From Microcoleus sp. FACHB-1515 (GTDB lineage: Bacteria > Cyanobacteriota > Cyanobacteriia > Elainellales > Elainellaceae), in assembly GCF_014696105.1 (NCBI RefSeq), contig NZ_JACJPO010000042.1, positions 1 to 51,408 on the forward strand: 51,408 nucleotides of DNA, read 5' to 3'. Shown in pieces: positions 26,949 to 37,582 of this stretch. The position numbers and the translations under genes were made by a program. Position 1 is the stretch's first letter. Every line of letters begins with the position of its first letter. The notes under the pieces were generated by a model. That model was given only the letters and a program-made list of their open reading frames with translations, made no database searches and was not told the origin of the DNA.

Positions 26949-27737
26949 TTATTTGTTGGCTGATCCCGGTTCGTTGAGTTTGCGATTGGCTTCGGAAGAT
27001 GCAACATCAGGTAGCACTTGGCTCACTGCACCTTGAATTTTTGACTTGATCGAACCTGCGATCGTGCTGTCTTTTCCGGCCATCAGCGCATCAAAGCCCT
27101 GCTTGGCAACCTGAGCGGGATCGTCTTTTTTGTCTGATCCCACCTTGGTATCGTCCAGATCGGCGCGATGGAAGAAGTTGGTTTCAGTTGCTCCGGGCAT
27201 CAGCGCCGTAACAGTCACGCCTGTATCTTTTAGCTCGTTTCGCAATGCTTCTGAGAACGATTGAACAAACGCCTTGGACGCTGCATAAACGGCTTGAAAT
27301 GGATGCGGAGCCTGCGAAGCGATCGACGAGGTAAACAACACTTTGCCTGCACCGCGATCGACCATATCTTTCACTACGCGCTTCGCTAGATGAACGGTTG
27401 AAGCGATGTTAAGTTCGATCAAGTTCAATTCTTTTTGCAAATCCGTTTCAATGAATGCTCCACCAACGCCGACGCCTGCATTAATGACGATCGCTTCAAC
27501 AGGTCGTCCGGTTGCTTGAATTTGGCTGTAAAGCTTTTCAACGCCGTCATAGGTAGCAAGGTCGGCCTGCACGGTTTCAACCTGCGCCGTCAGGCCGCGA
27601 AACGCTTCTGCCGCCTCTTCGATGCTTTCTCCGGTTGAAGTGACCACGAGATCAAAGCCGTGTTCAGCGAATTGTTTTGCCAGTTCATAGCCAATGCCGC
27701 TGGAAGCTCCGGTGATCACAGCAAGTGGTTTCGCCAT
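26949..27737 (-). CDS. Short-chain dehydrogenase/reductase (classical SDR)
   Basis: The product is 262 aa from ATG 27737; GGAG lies 12 nt upstream and the protein begins MAKPLAVITGASSGIG. Cofactor motif TGASSGIG, then NAGVGVGG, Ser in LFTSSIASQ and catalytic YAASK. These are the complete classical SDR residues. An NADPH preference is plausible but not shown. The C-terminal 25 residues (VASSEANRKLNEPGSANK) are a polar tail. The substrate is unknown. It is a single gene between two long spacers. Confidence 0.9.
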   Translation of the reverse strand: MAKPLAVITGASSGIGYELAKQFAEHGFDLVVTSTGESIEEAAEAFRGLTAQVETVQADLATYDGVEKLYSQIQATGRPVEAIVINAGVGVGGAFIETDLQKELNLIELNIASTVHLAKRVVKDMVDRGAGKVLFTSSIASQAPHPFQAVYAASKAFVQSFSEALRNELKDTGVTVTALMPGATETNFFHRADLDDTKVGSDKKDDPAQVAKQGFDALMAGKDSTIAGSIKSKIQGAVSQVLPDVASSEANRKLNEPGSANK

Positions 27738-28084
27738 AGTAATGTTGTCTCCTGTTTTTAAGACTGGTTTGACCCAATGATTTTTAGTTGTGAATCGGTT
27801 CAGGTGCGATCGCAATGCTTAAACAAAAATGGCCTATTTCGTCACGACAGTTTAATCGATAGGTACCGATTCTTGCAGACAAATAGATTTCGCAAAATCG
27901 ATGCAACTTGAGCTTAGAAACTGAAAAGCTACACTTCCTCTATCTAGAAGCGGGAATTTGCGGGTCTCCTGCTGCCAAATCATGAAGGCTTGCAGTTGAA
28001 CTGGCAATCTCCAGCGCAATCACAGCCACACTGATGCGTCCAGGAAATTTGAGACCTGATGTAAGCCAATGACTCCTTGAAAAG
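27738..28084. other. Intergenic region, no confident gene
   Basis: This 347-bp region lies between the SDR start and the SbcD-like stop. A minus-strand open stretch (27940-28146) overlaps the sbcD end and reads FPGRISVAVIALEIASST, but it has no ribosome-binding site and no recognised family. The SDR promoter should be near 27760-27900. I see no clear boxes, RNA gene or strong hairpin. Confidence 0.4.
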
Positions 28085-29344
28085 TCAGCGCGGAGCTTCA
28101 ACAATTTGCTGGGCAAACTGATAGAGGTCTTCGATCGCCCGTCCATCCTGCTGCAAATCTTTGATCTGCATTAATCCTTTCACAATGTCAGTCGATCGCT
28201 TCTTGTAGGTGCTATTTGCTGTTACCAAATCGGTGAAAACTTCCTGTTCAATTTGCAGGCGCGTTGCGTCTTCTGCCAGCGGTGAATTATAGGCCAGCGC
28301 ATCGACTTCGTATTTGAGGAGGAAAACGAGGGCGTTGCTCTGTTGCTGAAGTCGTTGTTGGAGGCGGCGTGTGTCGAGGTCGAGTCGATCGAATCCCACC
28401 TGTCCTTCAATTCGCAGTTCAACGATCGGTGATTCGGATGGGTCAAGATCGCCCGCCTCGATCGCTTTTTGCACACAGGCGATCGATTGCACTTCGACCT
28501 GTTCGACGGTTTCATTCCCACGCATCATCAGGCGCAACTGGACGATCGATCGCTGGCGATAGTCGCGCTTCAGATGTGCCTGGATGCCGTTCTCGCTAAT
28601 TTCAACGAGATAGACGCCGCGAGCGTAACGGCTTTCTTCGACGCTGTTGGCTTCGATCGATCCGGGATTGAAAATCCAGTTTTCAATTTCGTAATTCTTG
28701 TGAATGTGGCCGAGCGCCAGATAGTCAACGCCCGCATCTCGCAACGGCAAAACTTCGTTGTAGTGCAGCGCTCCCGAATAGCGCGAGATTTGGCCTTCCA
28801 TGCCTTGATGCAGCATCAGGACGGTGTGCGGCGGGGCGGGGGGAAGTTGACGGATGGCGTCGGCAAGCTGCTCGATCGCTTTGGGAGCCGAAACGCCATA
28901 CCAGTTTGAGCCGATGATGCGGACACCGCAGGGTAGATCGACGTAGCCGCCGTGCAGATTTTCGCTGCTCCAAGCTTGATAGCTCGCCGCGCCGCTGTCG
29001 AAGTCGGGTTCGAGCAGAACGATCAGATCACGAGCGGCGAGGTAGCTGAGCCAGCTTGTTTTTGTGCCGAAGGGTCGATTGTCGTGGTTGCCTTCGATCG
29101 CAAAAACGGGAATGCCTTCGTCATGCAGCATTCGCAGGCAAAGTTCGGCCTGATTCAAAATCGCAGGCTGAATGTTGCGATGCTCGAATAGATCGCCTGC
29201 AATCAAAACGAAATCGACCTGAGCGCCGATCGCATATTTTTCGAGTGCTTCTTTGAAGGCGTAGAAGAAATCGAGCGATCGCGTTTTGTTGTCGTAGCGA
29301 TCGTAGCCGAGATGAACATCGGCAACATGAAGAAAGCGAGCCAT
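28085..29344 (-). CDS. SbcD/Mre11-like DNA repair exonuclease
   Basis: The product is 419 aa; ATG 29344 gives the standard start MARFLHVADVHLGY. Phosphoesterase motifs occur in order: DVHLG, GDLFEHR, GNHDNR, LMLHQG and GHIHKN, with all metal ligands present. The enzyme family cleaves DNA ends and hairpins with an SMC-like ATPase partner (SbcC/Rad50). No sbcC lies next to it here, which is unusual for SbcD itself but common for the related exonuclease group in cyanobacteria. The C-terminal third is a helical capping region. It lies downstream of prfA behind a cluster of three hairpins. Confidence 0.88.
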   Translation of the reverse strand: MARFLHVADVHLGYDRYDNKTRSLDFFYAFKEALEKYAIGAQVDFVLIAGDLFEHRNIQPAILNQAELCLRMLHDEGIPVFAIEGNHDNRPFGTKTSWLSYLAARDLIVLLEPDFDSGAASYQAWSSENLHGGYVDLPCGVRIIGSNWYGVSAPKAIEQLADAIRQLPPAPPHTVLMLHQGMEGQISRYSGALHYNEVLPLRDAGVDYLALGHIHKNYEIENWIFNPGSIEANSVEESRYARGVYLVEISENGIQAHLKRDYRQRSIVQLRLMMRGNETVEQVEVQSIACVQKAIEAGDLDPSESPIVELRIEGQVGFDRLDLDTRRLQQRLQQQSNALVFLLKYEVDALAYNSPLAEDATRLQIEQEVFTDLVTANSTYKKRSTDIVKGLMQIKDLQQDGRAIEDLYQFAQQIVEAPR

Positions 29345-29405
29345 CAGCAGACCGAATGGTGTTGTGGCCTTTAGTTTAGCTGAAATTTTGCACCACATCT
29401 CGGAT

Positions 29406-29494
29406 GCCAGGAAATCAATTTCCTGGCTCAAAGCTCAAACCGATTAAAATCGGTTCAAACGCTATGTATGGGTTTGAGTCCGTTTGAACGGACT
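29406..29494. repeat. Three consecutive perfect hairpins between prfA and the SbcD-like gene
   Basis: Hairpin 1: GCCAGGAAAT/ATTTCCTGGC (29406-29427). Hairpin 2: AACCGATT/AATCGGTT (29438-29455). Hairpin 3: AGTCCGTT/AACGGACT (29477-29494). Each has a 2-nt loop and perfect pairing. The arrangement resembles a composite extragenic palindromic repeat of the kind common in filamentous cyanobacteria. It sits between two co-oriented genes, so it could also terminate or process the prfA transcript. Confidence 0.75.
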
Positions 29495-29523
29495 TGCGCT
29501 GTTAGTCTCAATTTATTTCCGGG

Positions 29524-30663
<1,140 letters not shown>

Positions 30664-30676
30664 TCACAACGCTGCT

Positions 30677-30892
30677 CTAGCCTTCACCAAAGCCGCCGTA
30701 TTTGCGACGGAAGCGCTCAACGCGACCTTCGGTGTCAATGATTTTTTGGGTTCCGGTGTAGAACGGGTGATTGCCCGACCAGATATCAACATGGAGTTCT
30801 GGCTTGGTGGAACCAACGGTCATCACCAGTTGACCATCCACGTAAACTTTGGCTTCGGGATACCATTCGGGGTGAATATCAGGTTTTGCCAT
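30677..30892 (-). CDS. rpmE: Ribosomal protein bL31, cysteine-free form
   Basis: The product is 71 aa (MAKPDIHPEWYPEAKVYVDG). The conserved end HPFYTGTQKIIDTEGRVERF is present. None of the four zinc-binding cysteines of the C+ form is present, so this is a C-minus bL31 that should not bind zinc. It follows rpsI by 60 nt on the minus strand. Confidence 0.95.
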   Translation of the reverse strand: MAKPDIHPEWYPEAKVYVDGQLVMTVGSTKPELHVDIWSGNHPFYTGTQKIIDTEGRVERFRRKYGGFGEG

Positions 30893-30952
30893 GATGAGTT
30901 GCGAGGTGGAGATAGTTCTATTGTAGCGATCGAAACTTTGCCCTCAGCGCGA

Positions 30953-31363
30953 TTAACGCTTCGAGTACTGCGGTGCTTTACGAGCTTTATGCAGACCGTA
31001 TTTCTTGCGTTCTTTAGCACGGGGATCGCGAGTCAGGTAGCCTTCGATCTTCAGCGGCTTGCGGTTTTCGGGATCAAGCTGACACAGGGCGCGGGCGACA
31101 CCGAGACGAATCGAATCGGCTTGTCCAGTTAATCCACCGCCTTCTGCCGTCACCAGGATGTCGTATTCGTTTTCCAGTCCCAAGGTTTCCAGAGGAGCTT
31201 TGGCCGCGCTCAGGTAGGCGTGGTTGAACTGGAGGTAGAGATCTCCGGGTTTGCCGTTGATCGTCAGTTGACCGCTGCCGGGAACGAGGCGGACACGGGC
31301 GATCGCGGATTTGCGGCGACCTGTGCCTTGATACATAACGCGGCCTGAATCAGTCGCTTGCAT
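30953..31363 (-). CDS. rpsI: Ribosomal protein uS9
   Basis: The product is 136 aa. The C-terminal tail ends in KAPQYSKR, the usual tail that reaches the P-site tRNA. Hallmarks are [14 protein letters not shown] and [22 protein letters not shown]. Its ATG overlaps the rplM stop by one base (TAATG), a strong sign of coupled translation, as in the standard L13-S9 pair. Confidence 0.97.
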   Translation of the reverse strand: MQATDSGRVMYQGTGRRKSAIARVRLVPGSGQLTINGKPGDLYLQFNHAYLSAAKAPLETLGLENEYDILVTAEGGGLTGQADSIRLGVARALCQLDPENRKPLKIEGYLTRDPRAKERKKYGLHKARKAPQYSKR

Positions 31364-31818
31364 TAGTTATCTCCTGCGGGGATCGTGTTGATTTGTAGAA
31401 CTTCGGGCTTTTGGGCGGCGTGGGGATGCTCGGCTCCAGCATAGACCTTCAGCTTGGTGAACAGTTGGCGACCAAGCGAATTTTTCGGCAGCATTCCCTT
31501 GACGGCATGTTCGATAATCCGTTCAGGGATGCGGGCTTGCAGCTTTTCAAAAGTTTCGGTCTTCATGCCACCCGGACGGCCAGAATGACGGCGATACAGT
31601 TTTTGTTCGCGCTTCTTGCCTGTGACATCCACTTTTTCGGCGTTGATCACGATGACAAAATCGCCCGTGTCCATGTGCGGGGTGTAGGTCGGCTTGTTTT
31701 TGCCGCGCAAGATCATGGCGATCGCGGTTGCCAAACGGCCTAAGCGCTGGTCTGCCGCATCGACGACGTACCAGTTTTGCTCAAGCGTCGCCTGTGGCGG
31801 TACATAGGTTTTGTTCAT
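31363..31818 (-). CDS. rplM: Ribosomal protein uL13
   Basis: The product is 151 aa from ATG 31818 (MNKTYVPP). AGGAG lies 16 nt upstream, rather far. Core blocks are [35 protein letters not shown] and [17 protein letters not shown]. Its first 38 nt overlap the end of truA in another frame. The standard neighbour rpsI follows with a 1-nt overlap. Confidence 0.96.
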   Translation of the reverse strand: MNKTYVPPQATLEQNWYVVDAADQRLGRLATAIAMILRGKNKPTYTPHMDTGDFVIVINAEKVDVTGKKREQKLYRRHSGRPGGMKTETFEKLQARIPERIIEHAVKGMLPKNSLGRQLFTKLKVYAGAEHPHAAQKPEVLQINTIPAGDN

Positions 31819-32701
31819 GACTCTCAAATGTCTCCTTATCTAGATTAACGGGCAGCGTGGGTAAAAGAAATTGCGGCTGAGTGTCGAACCACAAGGCGGG
31901 ATCGATGGGTAGATCGTCGTATCCGACTCGCAGCAGGCAAAGACCTTGCGGCGGAGCGGCATATTTGACGAGATCGCGGCGTTCGGTCGTCCAGATCTCG
32001 GTGAACTCGGCGGGCGATCGAACTCCCTGCCCCACCTCGACCAGCATCCCGACCAGCAAGCGCATCATGCCGTACAGAAAACCGCTGGCCTGAAGCTCGA
32101 TCTGCACAAACGACCCGCGCCGAATACATTCTGCCGCCTGCACATCAACCCAAGAATGGGCACGTTTTGATCCGGCACGGTGAAAGGCCGCAAGGTGATG
32201 ACGACCGATCATCGGGGTGAGCGCGGCCTGCATTCGATCGACATCCAACTGCCCGTGATAGTAGTGCCACGCGAACGGACGCACAAACAAATTCGGGCGG
32301 GCATCGGTGTAGATCGTGTAGCGGTAGCGGCGGTAGGTAGCTGAAAAGCGAGCGTGCCAGTCAGCGGGAACCTGAGCCGAAGCCCGCACCACAATATCGT
32401 CCGGCAATCGATTCGTCAGAATGTTTGCCCAGCGGTGCGGCGGCACGACAGCGGGAGCGTCAAAATGCGCCACCTGTGCCGCTGCGTGAACTCCAGCATC
32501 CGTGCGCCCCGCTCCATGTAGGACAACTCGCCGCTGTAACATCGCGGTGAGGCAGTCTTCGATCTCAGCTTGGACGGTGCGCTGATTGAGTTGCCGCTGC
32601 CAGCCGTGAAAGTTAGTCCCTACGTACTGAATAACGAGGGCGATACGGTGGTCGATCGATTCTTTGCGATCTTCCGCTGGCAGCAGTGGACGCACGGGCA
32701 T
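31781..32701 (-). CDS. truA: tRNA pseudouridine(38-40) synthase TruA
   Basis: The product is 306 aa. It converts U38-U40 in the anticodon stem of many tRNAs to pseudouridine. The catalytic Asp68 is in [11 protein letters not shown]. Other blocks are [20 protein letters not shown] and [20 protein letters not shown]. It begins 5 nt after the rplQ stop and its 3' end overlaps rplM by 38 nt. This is the common cyanobacterial order rpoA-rplQ-truA-rplM-rpsI. The C-terminal 20 residues lie in the overlap and are probably not conserved. Confidence 0.94.
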   Translation of the reverse strand: MPVRPLLPAEDRKESIDHRIALVIQYVGTNFHGWQRQLNQRTVQAEIEDCLTAMLQRRVVLHGAGRTDAGVHAAAQVAHFDAPAVVPPHRWANILTNRLPDDIVVRASAQVPADWHARFSATYRRYRYTIYTDARPNLFVRPFAWHYYHGQLDVDRMQAALTPMIGRHHLAAFHRAGSKRAHSWVDVQAAECIRRGSFVQIELQASGFLYGMMRLLVGMLVEVGQGVRSPAEFTEIWTTERRDLVKYAAPPQGLCLLRVGYDDLPIDPALWFDTQPQFLLPTLPVNLDKETFESHEQNLCTATGDA

Positions 32702-32706
32702 GGCAT

Positions 32707-33057
32707 TTAGGTCAGTTCGATGATTGCCATTTCCGCATTGTCACCGCGACGGTTGACCGTGCGAAGAACGCGAGTGTATCCACCTTGGCGATCGGCGTAG
32801 CGGGTTTGCGCGTTCTCAAACAAAGCGTGAACCAGTTGCTTGTCGTAGATGTATCCCATTGCCTGCCGACGGGCGGCAAGCGAGCCATCTTTGGCAAGCG
32901 TGATCATGCGATCGGCTTCTTCGCGCACGGCTTTCGCACGAATTTTGGTGGTAGTGATCCGGCCATGCCGAATCAGTTCGGTCGTCAGGGCACGCAAAAG
33001 GGCGCGGCGCTGATCGGCGGGTTTCCCCAGTTGATTGACTTTGCAGCGGTGACGCAT
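32707..33057 (-). CDS. rplQ: Ribosomal protein bL17
   Basis: The product is 116 aa, the usual length. It opens [20 protein letters not shown] and contains [19 protein letters not shown] and [19 protein letters not shown]. It follows rpoA by 61 nt as in almost all bacteria, and the next gene truA begins 5 nt downstream. Confidence 0.97.
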   Translation of the reverse strand: MRHRCKVNQLGKPADQRRALLRALTTELIRHGRITTTKIRAKAVREEADRMITLAKDGSLAARRQAMGYIYDKQLVHALFENAQTRYADRQGGYTRVLRTVNRRGDNAEMAIIELT

Positions 33058-33118
33058 AACAGCACAGAGAGTTTAAACAACAAAATTGAGCGGGGTCAAA
33101 AACCCCGCTTAGAAAAAT

Positions 33119-34069
33119 TCAGGTGGTCTTTGCCGCCTTTTCGTGCGGTAGGGTGATTCCCAATCGCACCTGCAACGCTTCAATCACTTCCTCGGCGGAC
33201 TTGGCTCCGAAATTTTTGATTTCGAGCAAATCTTCCTGGGTGTAGTCGAGCAGATCGGCAACCGAGTTGATTTGCGCCCGCTTCAGGCAGTTGTATGCCC
33301 GAACCGAGAGCTGAAGCTCCTCGATCGGAATTTGATTGACTGGATCGACATCTTCCGACAAGCCATCATCGACGCGCTCAAACTTGATTTCTTTGAGCGG
33401 GTTGAACAGGTCAACCAGGATTTTCGCGGCTTCACTGAGGGCGTCTTGCGGCGTCAGACTGCCATTGGTATAGACTTCCATCACCAAGCGGTCTTTGTCG
33501 ATCGCCCCGCCCGATCGCGCATCTTCAACCGTGTAGTTCACCTTGCGAACAGGCATAAAGACAGAATCGATCTGCAAGAAATCGAGTGACGAGTTTTCAT
33601 CACGTCCGCGCTCGATCGCTCGATAGCCCACGCCCTTTTCGACGCGGAATTCCATTTCTAGGGTTGATCCCGCTGCGATCGTCGCAATATATTGACCGGG
33701 ATCGACAATTTCGACTTCCGCAGGCAATTCAAAATGGTCTGCCGTTACGGTTGCGGGTCCCTGAACCAGAATGCGCCCGATTTGCGGCTGCGACGAATAG
33801 CTTTTGACGACGATTTCCTTCATGTTCAGGAGAATGTCCAAGACATCCTCGCGCACACCGGGAATCGTCATAAATTCGTGCGTCACTCCGGCGATTCGCA
33901 CGGCGGTAATTGCTGCCCCTTCCAGGTTGGAGAGCAACACGCGCCGCAGCGCGTTTCCAACTGTGATGCCCTGTCCCCGCTCTAGAGGTTCCAGCACAAA
34001 GCGCCCGTACAAGCTTTGATCGTTGCCGCTATCGGACTCTACACACTCAACTTGAAATTGTGCTGTCAT
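33119..34069 (-). CDS. rpoA: RNA polymerase alpha subunit
   Basis: The product is 316 aa. The N-terminal domain (about 1-230) drives dimerisation and core assembly: LEPLERGQGITVGNALRRVL and LLSNLEGAAITAVRI. The C-terminal domain (about 245-305) contains the DNA- and activator-binding helices: LSVRAYNCLKRAQINSVADL and IKNFGAKSAEEVIEAL. The sequence is complete. It sits between rpsK and rplQ as usual. Confidence 0.97.
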   Translation of the reverse strand: MTAQFQVECVESDSGNDQSLYGRFVLEPLERGQGITVGNALRRVLLSNLEGAAITAVRIAGVTHEFMTIPGVREDVLDILLNMKEIVVKSYSSQPQIGRILVQGPATVTADHFELPAEVEIVDPGQYIATIAAGSTLEMEFRVEKGVGYRAIERGRDENSSLDFLQIDSVFMPVRKVNYTVEDARSGGAIDKDRLVMEVYTNGSLTPQDALSEAAKILVDLFNPLKEIKFERVDDGLSEDVDPVNQIPIEELQLSVRAYNCLKRAQINSVADLLDYTQEDLLEIKNFGAKSAEEVIEALQVRLGITLPHEKAAKTT

Positions 34070-34171
34070 ACTTCAGCCTTCCTTCTTCCCTTTGCCCACC
34101 AAAATCGATCGCACATCGGGTACGAAGCTGCCCCGCCATCGTACCCGCCTTCCCTCATTCCATCCGAAGTT

Positions 34172-34570
34172 TTAGACGCGGCGACGCTTGGGCGCACGAC
34201 AGCCGTTATGCGGAATCGGCGTTACGTCACGAATCAGCGTGATTTCCAATCCTGCTCCCTGGAGAGCACGGATTGCCGTTTCTCGACCTGATCCCGGCCC
34301 GCTCACCATCACTTCAAGCTGCCGCATTCCTTGATCGACGGCGCGACGAGCCGCGCTTTCAGCCGCCGTTTGAGCCGCGAATGGAGTGCCTTTTTTTGCG
34401 CCTTTGAAGCCGCTCGATCCGGAAGAAGCCCAGGAAATTGCTTCGCCGCTCGTGTCGGTAATCGTGATGATCGTGTTGTTGAACGTGGACTGGATGTGAG
34501 CCACGCCGCTAGGAACGTTGCGCTTGGATTTCTTTGCGCCGCCCGCTTTTTTGGTAGGTTGTCGCGCCAT
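34172..34570 (-). CDS. rpsK: Ribosomal protein uS11
   Basis: The product is 132 aa. It starts [20 protein letters not shown] with a basic tail and contains [19 protein letters not shown] and the end [19 protein letters not shown]. It follows rpsM by 43 nt and is followed by rpoA after a 102-nt gap. It forms part of the 30S platform. Confidence 0.97.
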   Translation of the reverse strand: MARQPTKKAGGAKKSKRNVPSGVAHIQSTFNNTIITITDTSGEAISWASSGSSGFKGAKKGTPFAAQTAAESAARRAVDQGMRQLEVMVSGPGSGRETAIRALQGAGLEITLIRDVTPIPHNGCRAPKRRRV

Positions 34571-34613
34571 TGTTTCGCCCTCTTGCTGTGAAAACTGAGT
34601 TGTTTATGCTGCG

Positions 34614-34997
34614 TTACTTCTTGCTCGGTGCTTTCTTCTTGCCTGCCACCGTGCGCCGTCCGCCGCGTCGAGTCCGGGCATTCGTGCGGGTGCGCTGGCC
34701 GCGAACGGGCAAGCCCATCCGGTGGCGACGACCGCGATACGTGCCGATGTCCATCAGGCGCTTGATGTTCAAGCCTTCCAAGCGGCGCAAGTCGCCTTCA
34801 ACCTGATAGTTGCTTTCGACGTTATCGCGCAGGGCGGCAACATCGGCATCGGTCAAGTCGCGAACGCGAGTGTCGGGATTCACGCCTGTGGCAGCGATGA
34901 TCTGCTTCGATCGCGTCAATCCAATTCCATAAATGTAGGTCAGACCAATTTCGACACGCTTGTCGCGTGGAAGGTCTACTCCGGCAATCCGTGCCAC
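34614..34997 (-). CDS. rpsM: Ribosomal protein uS13, GTG start
   Basis: The product is 127 aa. The start codon is GTG at 34997 (read as Met in [14 protein letters not shown]), with AGGAG 8 nt upstream. Conserved [14 protein letters not shown], the helix-two-turn-helix region and [18 protein letters not shown] are present, followed by a Lys-rich tail. It contacts the head of the 30S subunit and the tRNAs. Confidence 0.96.
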   Translation of the reverse strand: MARIAGVDLPRDKRVEIGLTYIYGIGLTRSKQIIAATGVNPDTRVRDLTDADVAALRDNVESNYQVEGDLRRLEGLNIKRLMDIGTYRGRRHRMGLPVRGQRTRTNARTRRGGRRTVAGKKKAPSKK

Positions 34998-35064
34998 GCT
35001 TTCATCTCCTGTTTGCTTTGTGTTAGGAAGCTACTGATACCAAAATTCTTCAAGTCCCAGCCGT

Positions 35065-35178
35065 TTAGCCTTGACGCTGCTTGTGCTTGGGGTTCTCGCA
35101 AATCACCATGACGCGACCGTGCCGACGGATGACACGGCACTTTTCACAAATTCGACGAACGGATGCTCGGACTTTCAT
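35065..35178 (-). CDS. rpmJ: Ribosomal protein bL36, zinc-ribbon form
   Basis: A 37-aa gene. It reads [14 protein letters not shown] then [20 protein letters not shown]. The CxxC...C...H zinc-binding residues (C11, C14, C27, H32) are all present, so this is the C+ form. This contrasts with the cysteine-free bL31 in the same cluster. Located between infA and rpsM as usual. Confidence 0.95.
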   Translation of the reverse strand: MKVRASVRRICEKCRVIRRHGRVMVICENPKHKQRQG

Positions 35179-35275
35179 TGTCCCCTACTGATCACATGAC
35201 TACAAACTAGATATCATACCAGATGTTCGCACGGATTGACAAATTGCTGCTGCAAAGGGTAAGCGCGATCGCTAG

Positions 35276-35503
35276 TTATTTCTTGTTACGCAAACGATAG
35301 GTAATCCGGCCTTTGGTTAAGTCGTATGGCGTGAGTTCGACCTTGACGCGATCGCCCGGAAGAATTTTGATGTAGTTGCGGCGAATTTTGCCGGAAATAT
35401 GAGCGAGGACATTAAAACCGTTATCCAAATCCACCCGAAACATCGCGTTCGGGAGTGAGTCAGTGACGGTTCCTTCCATTTCAATCAGGTCTTGTTTAGA
35501 CAA
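35276..35503 (-). CDS. infA: Translation initiation factor IF-1, TTG start
   Basis: The product is 75 aa. The start is TTG at 35503 ([12 protein letters not shown] follows), with GGAG 10 nt upstream; no in-frame ATG gives a full-length protein. The OB fold is complete: [39 protein letters not shown] and [13 protein letters not shown]-1 blocks the A site during initiation. It is preceded by a 163-nt gap containing a strong hairpin. Confidence 0.95.
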   Translation of the reverse strand: MSKQDLIEMEGTVTDSLPNAMFRVDLDNGFNVLAHISGKIRRNYIKILPGDRVKVELTPYDLTKGRITYRLRNKK

Positions 35504-35608
35504 AGCGGTTTTCTCCAGAGTTAGGTTAGGAACGAATTTCAGAAAATGGCTCTACAGCAATAGCACAAAAAAGCACTGATCTCAAGTCTAACAAATCTTT
35601 AAGTAGGC

Positions 35609-35644
35609 TGAATCCCACGAAAAGACTTCTCTTCGTGGGATTCA
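35609..35644 (-). promoter_or_regulatory. 13-bp perfect hairpin between adk and infA
   Basis: TGAATCCCACGAA (35609-35621) pairs perfectly with TTCGTGGGATTCA (35632-35644) around a 10-nt loop. It lies 22 nt after the adk stop and about 105 nt before infA. On the minus strand no T-tract follows the stem, so a processing site, attenuator or stability element is as likely as a terminator. Confidence 0.65.
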
Positions 35645-35666
35645 ACGCGATCGCCGCTTGGTCAGG

Positions 35667-36233
35667 TTAATCGCGCTTCTTGCGTTTCACCAAGTCGTGC
35701 AGATCATCGGTGACGGCTTCGAGTGACTGGTTACCGTTGACCGTCTCTAGCTGATCGCGCTGTTCGTAGAAGTCGATCAGCGGAGCCGTTTGCTTACGGT
35801 AGACCTCTAGGCGAGTGCGAATCACGTCCTCCTGGTCGTCTTTGCGTCCGCGATGCAGCAGTCGCTCGACAATCACCTCGTCGGGAACGTCGAGATTAAC
35901 GACGCAATCGCAGGTTTGATTCATCTCTTGCAGGAGGCGATCGAGAAAGTCAGCTTGCGGTGCAGTACGCGGAAAGCCATCTAAAATCCAGCCGGGCGCG
36001 GCATCAGGTTGGCTGAGTCGATCGCGCACCAAGTCGAGAATAAGCTGGTCTGGTACGAGTTCCCCCCGATCCATGTAGGCTTGGGCTTTTTGGCCTAGCT
36101 CGGTCTGCTGGGCAACGGCACTGCGTAAGATGTCGCCAGTCGAGATGTGTGGAATGCCGCAGTTTCCAGCCAGCGAGTAGGCTTGTGTGCCTTTACCTGC
36201 ACCGGGGGGACCAAGAAAAATCAGTCGTACCAC
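35667..36233 (-). CDS. adk: Adenylate kinase, short-LID form, GTG start
   Basis: The product is 188 aa from GTG 36233, which overlaps the secY stop by one base (TAGTG). It catalyses ATP + AMP to 2 ADP. The P-loop is [10 protein letters not shown], the AMP site includes [10 protein letters not shown] and DGFPRTAPQ, and the LID is short ([21 protein letters not shown]) with no zinc cysteines. Short-LID adenylate kinases are typical of cyanobacteria. The tail is Lys/Arg rich (VKRKKRD). Confidence 0.96.
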   Translation of the reverse strand: MVRLIFLGPPGAGKGTQAYSLAGNCGIPHISTGDILRSAVAQQTELGQKAQAYMDRGELVPDQLILDLVRDRLSQPDAAPGWILDGFPRTAPQADFLDRLLQEMNQTCDCVVNLDVPDEVIVERLLHRGRKDDQEDVIRTRLEVYRKQTAPLIDFYEQRDQLETVNGNQSLEAVTDDLHDLVKRKKRD

Positions 36234-37531
36234 TATTGCTTCACCATTCCTTCGTAGCGCTGAGAGATGACGTAGGTTTGAATTTGTTTGGCCGTGTCGA
36301 TCGCCACACCCACCAAAATCAGCAGTGAGGTTGCCCCAAAGCCTCGGAAGGTCGGCACACGAGTGGCGTTTTCAACTGCCGTCGGCACGATCGCCACTGC
36401 ACCTAGGAAGATCGCGCCCAAGAACGTCAGACGGTTGAGGACGCGCTCTAGATACTCGCTGGTTGCCCGTCCTGGACGAATGCCCGGAATGCTCGCGCCC
36501 ATCTTTTTGAGGTTCTGCGACATATCGATCGGGTTGACGACCAGCGAGGAGTAGAAGTAGCTGAAGAACAAAATTAGCACGAGGTACAGGGCTGCATACC
36601 ACCAAGTTCCAGGCTGAAGGGCGGTCGCGATTTGAGCCGTAACTTGATTGGGCAGAACTTGCGAGATCGAAGCGGGCAAAATCAGTACGGCTGAAGCGAA
36701 AATGATCGGCATCACGCCGCCTTGATTCAGGCGCAACGGCAAATAGCTGTTTTTCTCCAGATACATTTTGCGTCCGACCTGCCGCCGTGCCGAGATAATT
36801 GGGATGCGTCTTGTACCTTCTTGGACGAAGACGATACCGACGATCATGACGAGGAAGATCAAAAGCAGGATGACGATGCCGCCGACGAGGGAGCGATCGC
36901 CCGTCTGCGCCAGTTCAAACGTTTGACCCAGCGAAGTTGGCAAGCTCGAAACAATGCTCAAGAAAATTAGCAGTGAGGCACCATTGCCCACACCGCGCTC
37001 GGTGATCAGTTCGCCCACCCACATCACGAACATCGAGCCAGCCGTGAGTGCGAGAACGACCTGAGCGATGAACAAGGGACCGGGAGCGATCGCAAACTGA
37101 TTCACCAAAAAGGCTAAACCGAGGCTTTGAACGATCGCCCAAAACACAGCAACGTAGCGCGTATATTGAGAAATTTTGCGGCGACCTGCTTCGCCTTCGT
37201 TCTTCTGCAAGTTTTCCAGCGAGGGAATTGCGGCTGTAAGCAGTTGCAGAATGATCGAGGCGTTGATGAAGGGAATGATCCCCAATGCGAAAATGCCGAG
37301 CGTGGAAATTCCACCCCCGGAAAGCAAGTTTAAAAAGCCAATTAAGTTGTTATTTTGAATCGCGGCTTGAAAGGCTCCGCGATCGATACCGGGAACCGGA
37401 ATATAAACGCCCAGCCGCACCAAGAACAGCAGGCCAATGGTGACAAGCAGCCGACCGCGAAGTCCGGCTGCCTGCGCCATCTGCATAAAGGTTTCTTGAG
37501 CAGTTGGAGCTTTGTCTCGACTGACGACCAT
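36233..37531 (-). CDS. secY: Preprotein translocase subunit SecY
   Basis: The product is 432 aa with ten predicted membrane helices. The channel protein of the Sec translocon. AGGAG precedes ATG 37531. Recognisable blocks are [10 protein letters not shown] at the end of helix 1 region, [26 protein letters not shown] and the cytosolic loop with [20 protein letters not shown]. It follows rplO by 51 nt and overlaps adk by one base. Confidence 0.97.
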   Translation of the reverse strand: MVVSRDKAPTAQETFMQMAQAAGLRGRLLVTIGLLFLVRLGVYIPVPGIDRGAFQAAIQNNNLIGFLNLLSGGGISTLGIFALGIIPFINASIILQLLTAAIPSLENLQKNEGEAGRRKISQYTRYVAVFWAIVQSLGLAFLVNQFAIAPGPLFIAQVVLALTAGSMFVMWVGELITERGVGNGASLLIFLSIVSSLPTSLGQTFELAQTGDRSLVGGIVILLLIFLVMIVGIVFVQEGTRRIPIISARRQVGRKMYLEKNSYLPLRLNQGGVMPIIFASAVLILPASISQVLPNQVTAQIATALQPGTWWYAALYLVLILFFSYFYSSLVVNPIDMSQNLKKMGASIPGIRPGRATSEYLERVLNRLTFLGAIFLGAVAIVPTAVENATRVPTFRGFGATSLLILVGVAIDTAKQIQTYVISQRYEGMVKQ

Positions 37532-37582
37532 AGCGGTAAACTCCTACTGTACTTGGCGATCGCAAGGATCGCTTTTCTTCAA

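Noticed and set aside
31781-31817. Frameshift or error at the truA/rplM overlap
   Set aside because: Both proteins have full family length; an overlap of this size in a packed cluster is plausible without invoking an error.
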